Assembly (NCBI GenBank): GCA_944391155.1
Contig: CALXSO010000069.1
Coordinates: 1 to 20,680, forward strand
Direction of reading: 5' to 3'
Source of the DNA: an uncultured Clostridia bacterium
Lineage (GTDB): Bacteria; Bacillota; Clostridia; TANB77; CAG-508
DNA: 20,680 bases
The notes beneath the pieces were generated by a model, which saw only the letters and a list, made by a program, of their open reading frames with translations, did not search any database and was not told where the DNA came from. Each line of letters begins with the position of its first letter. The first letter of the stretch is position 1. A program made the translations under genes and the position numbers. Below, piece after piece: positions 16,201-20,680 of the stretch.

Positions 16201-17084
16201 AAGATAAATTATTAAAAAAATGGAAAAAAGAAGATATAACGGAATTAGAAAGAAATATTAATTTCTTTGAAAATAAAAATATAAATTCTAAAAACATAAA
16301 TAAAAAAGACTTTGAAAAAATTAAAGAAAAAATAGAATATAAATATCCATATATTATTTCTAGCACAATACCAACAAAAACTTCAGTAACAAAACTAAAA
16401 GAAATAATGCAAGACAATATATTAAAAGAAAATATTAGTAAACAAAAAGAAAATAACAACATAGAAAAACAACTATATAATATAGAACATGGAGAGAAAG
16501 AAAATAAAGAAGAAAATAATATAGAAAAATTTAAAAAGCCTAATTTCATAAAAAATGATAAAGAAAAAAAATTAACATCTGCAGAAAAAGGAACATTAAC
16601 ACATTTATGTTTACAAAAAATAGATGCAAGAAAAGAATATGATTTGGAAAGTATAAAACAATTTTTGTTAGAACTTCAAAAAAAGGGAATCATAAATCAA
16701 AAGGAAAGAGAAGCTATAAACCCAATTAAAATACTAGAATTTACTACTTCAAATATTGGAAAACAACTAAAAAAAGCAAAAGAAATATATAAAGAAAAAC
16801 CATTTTATATAAATATACCAGCAAAAGAAATCTACCAACAAGAAAATTTAGATGAAGAAATTTTAGTTCAGGGTATTATTGACTTATATTATATAGATGA
16901 AAATGATAATTTGGTACTTGTTGACTATAAAACTGATTATGTAACAAAAGAAAATAAAGATGAACTTATAAAAAGATATAATAAACAGCTTGAGCTATAT
17001 AAAAGAGCATTAGAAGAAGCTTTACAAAGAAAAGTAAATAAAGAATATATTTATTCAATTTATTTAGGTGAAATAGAATTATAA
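13251..17084 (+). CDS. addA: ATP-dependent helicase/nuclease subunit A
   Basis: AddA is the UvrD-like motor and one of two nuclease subunits of AddAB, the Firmicutes counterpart of RecBCD for double-strand break repair. The 1277 residues start at GTG 13251, eight to nine bases after AAAGGAGG. The N-terminal Walker A is AAAAGSGKTAVL (22-33). Walker B IDEYQDSN stands near 397 and GDVKQSIYKFRQ near 423. Other helicase motifs are KNFRSRSQVLDF, VMSIHKSKGLEFPVV and EEMRVLYVALTRAKEKL. The C-terminal nuclease has LVQGIIDLYY and LVDYKTDYV (about 1205-1230). Compared with usual AddA there are Glu/Lys/Asn-rich insertions before KNFRSR, around residue 570 and around 1050-1100. Its normal partner addB is not upstream or downstream here; it must lie elsewhere or be absent. 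Confidence 0.96.
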   Translation: MPNWTNEQKQAIYEKGKNILVAAAAGSGKTAVLVERIINKVINDGIDIDKILVVTFTNAAAAEMRERILDALYKKLEENPDDERLQKQINLLNMASICTIDSFCLEVVKSNFYELENISPNFRIADTHEIELLKQEILDELFEKKYLDEDEDFSKLITTYTNYRDDTPLKDLILKIHTFISSSPFPEKWLEEKIEMFNLSKKIERDFSQTIWGEILLKEVEEEIKDDKIILKDVYNSLNYDKELEPFAQIIASDIEQLSTLEKHINNWDEAYNIAKNLKFITWSRKKVESEIKEEAKAIRDSVKEKLYKKLNKIFVTTSKESNQDISEMYNILLKLKNLIFEFNEIFSRRKKEKNIVDFSDIEHFALKILLKEEGGTLVKTEVAKRYTEKFEEIAIDEYQDSNLVQENILTAVSRGNNLFMVGDVKQSIYKFRQAMPTLFLSKYENYSNTLTFNKENSNISDSIKEKQNEDIEKNYLEKKKESEADSKFLKGEKIQLFKNFRSRSQVLDFTNLIFQDIMSKKIGDVEYDKTEYLNLGATDYIQNSQDLTTEINLINITDEEAIHIEEEQEEEKAKEENQEKERIEDIELEAKYIAKKIQNLVKDKYQIYDRKKETFRDIKYKDIVILLRSTKEKANIYEQEIIKLGMPVFSDSTEQYLDTIEIQTIMSLLKIIDNPIQDIPLVTVLRSNIGKFTDNELVEIRLTDKYCDFYHCMQKAKVNVNNKLKEKINNFLNLLEQWRKEQEYLALDELIWKIYMDTGYYHYVGMMPNGVLRQANLKILFERAKQYETASFKGLYQFIQFIEKIQLSSGDLGSAKIIGENDDVIRVMSIHKSKGLEFPVVFLANTNKQFNMQEIRKDPCLLHQDLGIGAKYIDYNAQVQYDTLTREAVKRKIEVENISEEMRVLYVALTRAKEKLFITGIVKNVEERLEKLQKQKTMYKKESNKINPILIKKSKSYLDWILYVYLYEQENSNLFMKLEIENKDKLLKKWKKEDITELERNINFFENKNINSKNINKKDFEKIKEKIEYKYPYIISSTIPTKTSVTKLKEIMQDNILKENISKQKENNNIEKQLYNIEHGEKENKEENNIEKFKKPNFIKNDKEKKLTSAEKGTLTHLCLQKIDARKEYDLESIKQFLLELQKKGIINQKEREAINPIKILEFTTSNIGKQLKKAKEIYKEKPFYINIPAKEIYQQENLDEEILVQGIIDLYYIDENDNLVLVDYKTDYVTKENKDELIKRYNKQLELYKRALEEALQRKVNKEYIYSIYLGEIEL

Positions 17085-17393
17085 AATTAAATCTATAATA
17101 TTAAAATTTATATAATTTAATTAAAAATAATTAGTATTACAATTCAAGTCTGATATAAAAATAAGCCGTTCAAAATGTTGATATATAATATTTTTGGAAA
17201 AAACAGCTTTATCGCTTATCTTAGCTATCATAGAAAAATATTTATATATCAACATTTTGGACTTATTATGCAAAATTAAGTATGAATTGCAATTAGTTAT
17301 TGATATTTTTAATAGCTATATTTATTTTTTTGTTGAAATTATAAGAAAAATATGATAAAAATACTCTAGGCAAAAATACAAAGAGGAAAGCAA
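17085..17393. other. 309-base intergenic region between addA and the ftsZ-like gene
   Basis: No credible gene is seen here. The main content is a large imperfect inverted repeat (17126-17301), listed separately. Downstream of it, weak promoter-like boxes precede ftsZ: TTGTTG/TTGAAA around 17330-17338 and TATGAT at 17351-17356, with spacers of 15 or 12 bases, shorter than ideal. The ftsZ-like gene has a Shine-Dalgarno AGAGGAAAG just before ATG 17394. The region is extremely AT-rich. Confidence 0.6.
17126..17301. repeat. Large imperfect inverted repeat (about 70-base arms)
   Basis: The left arm 17126-17195 and right arm 17234-17301 are inverted copies. The core CAAAATGTTGATATATA is a perfect 17-bp match (17171-17187 against the right arm). 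Flanking matches are ATATTTTT/AAAAATAT on the loop side, ATAAG/CTTAT, and outermost CAATTCA/TGAATTG. The 38-base loop (17196-17233) has no repeat of its own and no coding capacity. It could be a MITE-like non-autonomous element, a structured RNA, or a terminator-like structure after addA. I see no clear target-site duplication, so a mobile origin is not shown. Confidence 0.7.
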
Positions 17394-18377
17394 ATGTATA
17401 ATATAGAACAAAGGGATCAAAATAGAGGATTAAAAATAAAAGTAATAGGAGTTGGAGGAGCCGGAAACAACGCTGTCAATAGAATGATAGAAGATAAAAT
17501 AAAGGGAGTATCATTTTATTTATTAAATACAGAAACAGGAACATTAAAAAGGGCAAAAACAAATAATATTTTACAAATAGGAGTAGAAACAACAAAAGGA
17601 TTAGGTGCAGGTGCAAATGAAGATGTAGGAGCAAAAGCTGCTATTGAAAATAGAGAAGATATAAAAAGAATTTTGCAAGGAGCAGACATGGTGTTTATAA
17701 CAGCAGGAATGGGAGGAGGAACAGGTACAGGAGCAGCACCAGTCGTTGCTGAATTAGCAAAAGAAATGGGGATTTTAACAATTGGAATAGTTACAAAACC
17801 ATTTTTATTTGAAGGAAAAACTAGAAAAGTAAGAGCAGAATATGGAATTCAAAAATTAAGAGAAAACGTTGATGATTTAATAGTAATATTAAATGATAAT
17901 CTTTTAAAAATAACAGATGATAAAGTAACATTAAATACAGCTTTTTCATTAGCAGATAAAGTATTAGAACAAGGAATAACAGGAGTAACAGATTTATTAA
18001 CATCAGTAGGAGAAGTAAATATTGATTTTGCAGATATAAAAACAACAATGAAGTATAATGGAAAGGCATATATGGGAATAGGAAGAGCATCTGGAGAAAG
18101 AAAAGTAGAAGATGCAGTAAAAAAAGCAATTGAAAATCCATTAACAGAAAATAAGATAGATGGAGCAAAAGGAGTAATATTTAATGTTAAAGGTAATAAA
18201 GATTTAAGTCTAATTGAAATAAATAGTGCTATAGGAATTGTAAATGACAAAATAAGTGAAGATGCAAATGTAATATTTGGAACAGTAATAGACAACAGCA
18301 TGCGTAATGAAGTGGAAGTAACAGTAATTGCAACAGGAGTATCAGAAAAAACAGAAGAACAAAAATTAAACATATAA
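17394..18377 (+). CDS. ftsZ: FtsZ, tubulin-like division GTPase without C-terminal tail
   Basis: FtsZ polymerises with GTP to form the division ring. The 327-residue protein has KVIGVGGAGNNAVNRM at the N-terminus, AGMGGGTGTGAAPVVAELAK (about 104-123, tubulin signature) and the T7 loop NIDFADIKTTM (about 208) that completes the GTPase site of the next subunit. It ends shortly after the C-terminal core strand (VEVTVIATG), with EKTEEQKLNI. The long linker and conserved C-terminal peptide that bind FtsA and SepF in other bacteria are missing. The usual NTDAQAL loop reads NTETGTL. It is not in a division and cell-wall cluster but between addA and polC, 25 bases before polC. It may be the only FtsZ with a shortened end, or a second paralogue. 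Confidence 0.9.
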   Translation: MYNIEQRDQNRGLKIKVIGVGGAGNNAVNRMIEDKIKGVSFYLLNTETGTLKRAKTNNILQIGVETTKGLGAGANEDVGAKAAIENREDIKRILQGADMVFITAGMGGGTGTGAAPVVAELAKEMGILTIGIVTKPFLFEGKTRKVRAEYGIQKLRENVDDLIVILNDNLLKITDDKVTLNTAFSLADKVLEQGITGVTDLLTSVGEVNIDFADIKTTMKYNGKAYMGIGRASGERKVEDAVKKAIENPLTENKIDGAKGVIFNVKGNKDLSLIEINSAIGIVNDKISEDANVIFGTVIDNSMRNEVEVTVIATGVSEKTEEQKLNI

Positions 18378-18402
18378 TAGGAATAGAGAAGGAAGTAATT
18401 AT

Positions 18403-20680
18403 ATGTCAGAAATAATAGCAAATGCACAAACAAAAACTCAACCAAAAAAACATGTAAAAGAAATATTTAGTGATTACGAAACAAAAAATTGTATAAAAGA
18501 TGCAGAAATTGAGGCAATGAGCTTATTAAAAAAGAAAAATATTTTAGGAATTGTTTTAAAATCAGATAAATATATAGAAATAAAGGAAATATGGTACTTT
18601 GAAAAGTTTTTAATAGAGAGATTTTCATTTAAAAATATAGAACTAATAATAAAATACGATAAAGAAGTAAAACTAAAAACAATAGAAGAAGAATGGAGAA
18701 ATATAATATGCTATATGGCACATAAATATCCATTAACAAAACCATTATTACTAATGAAAAGTGATTTAAATGTTCAGGATAACATAATAACAGTAAAAAT
18801 GCATGTAAAAGGAGCAGAATTTTTAAAAGCAAAAAAAACAGATAAAGAACTTGAAAAAGTAATAAAAAATCTATTTGGACAAGAATATAAGATAGAATTA
18901 CAAGAAGAAATAAATGATGCAGAAATATTAAATAAAGAAAGAATAGCAAGAGAAGCAGAAGAAAAAGCTATAGAAGAATTAGAAAAAAGGCAGGAAATAC
19001 AACAAACATCACAAAAAAGCAACAATAACCAATCAGAAAAACAAGTATATGAATATAATGATGTTGATTACAAAATGCCAGATGATATAGAAGGATATAT
19101 CCCACATCCAGAAGAAATACAAACTGGGATAGTAACAAATATATCAGAAAATATTTCTGAACAACCAAATGAAACAAGTGAAGCAACACAAGAAACTGAA
19201 GAAATCAAAGAATATATAATGGGTAAACCATCAAAAGCAAAAGAAAAGAAGATAAAAATTAAAGATATAACAGCAAATGACGGGAGAGTAACACTAGAAG
19301 GAAGAATATTAACATGTGAAGCAAGAGAAACAAAATCAGGTAAAGGAATGTTAATATTTGACATATATGATGGAACAGGAACAATGGTATGCAAATCATT
19401 TGCCAAGGATATAAAAGAGGGAAATGATATAGCAGAAAAAATAAAAAATACAAAAGCAATAAAGGTAATTGGAAAAGCAGAATTAGATACATATGCTGGT
19501 GATGTAACAGTAATTGCAAACACAATAATAGAAGTAGAAAATGCAGACATACCAGAATTACCAACAGAAGCAGAAGATACACCATTAATATTAGGGATGA
19601 CCCCAGTTATAAATGAGCCATTAGTAAAAATATCAGAATTAGGAGTAGAAGACGGAAAAGTATCAATTGATGGTGAAGTAATAGGAATGGAAGATAGAGA
19701 ATTAAAATCAGGAAAAACTCTACTAAGTTTTGATATTTATGATGGAACAAGCAGTATAACATGTAAAGCTTTTTTAAATAAAGAAAATAACAAAAAAGTT
19801 ATAAAAAGAATAAAAAATGCAAAAGGAATAAGGATCGCTGGAACTGCACAAATGGACTCATTCTCAAATGAGCTAACAATAATGGCAAATACAATAGTCG
19901 AATCAGAAGGAATAAAAAAACAGATAAGACAAGACAATAGCGAAGTAAAAAGAGTAGAACTACATATGCATACAAAGATGAGTCAAATGGATGCAATGAC
20001 ATCAGCAACAGATCTAATAAAAAGAGCAATGAAATGGGGAATGAAATCAATTGCTATAACAGACCATGGAGTAGTTCAGAGCTTTCCAGAAGCACATAAA
20101 TTGTTAGGCGTTAATAATCCAGATATGAAAGTAATATATGGAGTAGAGGCATATCTAGCACCAGATAACACAAGATCAGTATATAATGGAAAAGGGCAAA
20201 ATATAGACACAACATATTGTGTATTAGACTTAGAAACAACAGGATTTTCAGCAACAACAGAAAAAATAACAGAAGTAGGAATAATGAAAGTAAAAAATGG
20301 AGAGGTAATAGACGAATTTAGTACTTTCGTAAATCCGGAAAAACATATACCAGAAAGAGTAACAGAAGTAACAAACATAACAGATGAGATGGTTGCAGAT
20401 GACGAGAAAAAAAAAAAAGTATTTCCAAAAATATTAGAATTTTTAGGAGATGAAAAAGAAACTGTAATAGTAGCACATAATGCAAACTTTGATGTAGGAT
20501 TTAAAAAACAAAATGCAAAAGTTTTAGGGCACAAATTTGAATACACATATTTAGATACACTAAGTTTAGCAAAAGATTTATTTCCAGACTATAAAAAATA
20601 CAAATTAGGAAAAATAGCAGAAAATCTTGGAATAAAAGTGGAAGTAGCCCATCGTGCATTAGATGATGTTGATACAACTG
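18403..20680 (+). CDS. polC: DNA polymerase III PolC-type, N-terminal part
   Basis: PolC is the Gram-positive replicative polymerase with built-in proofreading. The window holds the first 759 codons; the polymerase domain lies beyond the right edge. From the N-terminus there is a PolC N-terminal region (about 1-280), then two OB folds in tandem (about 283-385 and 402-504). A PHP domain starts with ELHMHTKMSQMDA near 519 (AITDHG, GVEAYL), and a DEDDh exonuclease is inserted in it: CVLDLETTG (about 604), VAHNANFD and HRALDDVD. All exonuclease acids and the His are present. The two OB folds share SGK..L.FDIYDGT and appear duplicated. B. subtilis PolC has one. A run of 12 As encodes four Lys codons at 20407-20418. 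The start ATG 18403 follows AGAAGGAAG. Confidence 0.95.
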   Translation, partial: MSEIIANAQTKTQPKKHVKEIFSDYETKNCIKDAEIEAMSLLKKKNILGIVLKSDKYIEIKEIWYFEKFLIERFSFKNIELIIKYDKEVKLKTIEEEWRNIICYMAHKYPLTKPLLLMKSDLNVQDNIITVKMHVKGAEFLKAKKTDKELEKVIKNLFGQEYKIELQEEINDAEILNKERIAREAEEKAIEELEKRQEIQQTSQKSNNNQSEKQVYEYNDVDYKMPDDIEGYIPHPEEIQTGIVTNISENISEQPNETSEATQETEEIKEYIMGKPSKAKEKKIKIKDITANDGRVTLEGRILTCEARETKSGKGMLIFDIYDGTGTMVCKSFAKDIKEGNDIAEKIKNTKAIKVIGKAELDTYAGDVTVIANTIIEVENADIPELPTEAEDTPLILGMTPVINEPLVKISELGVEDGKVSIDGEVIGMEDRELKSGKTLLSFDIYDGTSSITCKAFLNKENNKKVIKRIKNAKGIRIAGTAQMDSFSNELTIMANTIVESEGIKKQIRQDNSEVKRVELHMHTKMSQMDAMTSATDLIKRAMKWGMKSIAITDHGVVQSFPEAHKLLGVNNPDMKVIYGVEAYLAPDNTRSVYNGKGQNIDTTYCVLDLETTGFSATTEKITEVGIMKVKNGEVIDEFSTFVNPEKHIPERVTEVTNITDEMVADDEKKKKVFPKILEFLGDEKETVIVAHNANFDVGFKKQNAKVLGHKFEYTYLDTLSLAKDLFPDYKKYKLGKIAENLGIKVEVAHRALDDVDTT

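Overview
The window looks like a contiguous piece of chromosome from a very AT-rich member of the Firmicutes, most likely an uncultured clostridial lineage. The reasons are the PolC-type replicative polymerase, AddA rather than RecB, the Asp23/AmaP/DUF2273 envelope set beside nusB-xseA-xseB, a formate-tetrahydrofolate ligase, AGA and ATA as the favoured Arg and Ile codons, and strong Shine-Dalgarno sites. All 18 genes lie on the + strand. I see no tRNA, rRNA, CRISPR array, transposase or phage gene.

Layout. 1-2466: 3' part of priA, then def and fmt (replication restart, N-terminal formyl-Met processing). 2467-2702: intergenic region with a long AT-rich hairpin. 2703-7036: an operon-like run of asp23, amaP, a DUF2273 membrane peptide, nusB, xseA, a membrane-anchored PepSY-like protein, xseB and a DUF212 (YuiD-like) membrane protein. 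7102-11194: fhs, trpS, obgE. 11306-13182: an LTA-synthase-type membrane enzyme whose reading frame is broken twice. 13251-17084: addA. 17085-17393: a gene-free stretch holding a large imperfect inverted repeat. 17394-20680: a short FtsZ without a C-terminal tail, then the first 759 codons of polC.

How the genes fit together. Fhs makes the 10-formyl-THF that Fmt uses for Met-tRNAi, and Def later removes the formyl group. PriA, XseAB, AddA and PolC are replication and repair functions. Asp23, AmaP, DUF2273, the LtaS-like enzyme and FtsZ are envelope and division functions.

Most notable observation. The LtaS-like gene can be read as one 624-residue protein with five membrane segments and a complete catalytic domain only if the ribosome moves +1 at two places 82 bases apart. 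Each place is a CGG codon (ACT CGG A and TTT CGG G), and skipping the C gives Gly in both cases. By my reading these are the only two in-frame CGG codons among about 6,400 codons in the window; CGT and CGA are used. This pattern suggests that CGG is poorly decoded or unassigned here and may be a programmed +1 frameshift signal. Two ordinary mutations or assembly errors remain the null explanation. Other points are a duplicated OB fold in PolC, a Ser at the LtaS nucleophile position, a tail-less FtsZ, competing hairpins over the addA ribosome-binding site, and a 26-bp direct repeat of the obgE 3' end.
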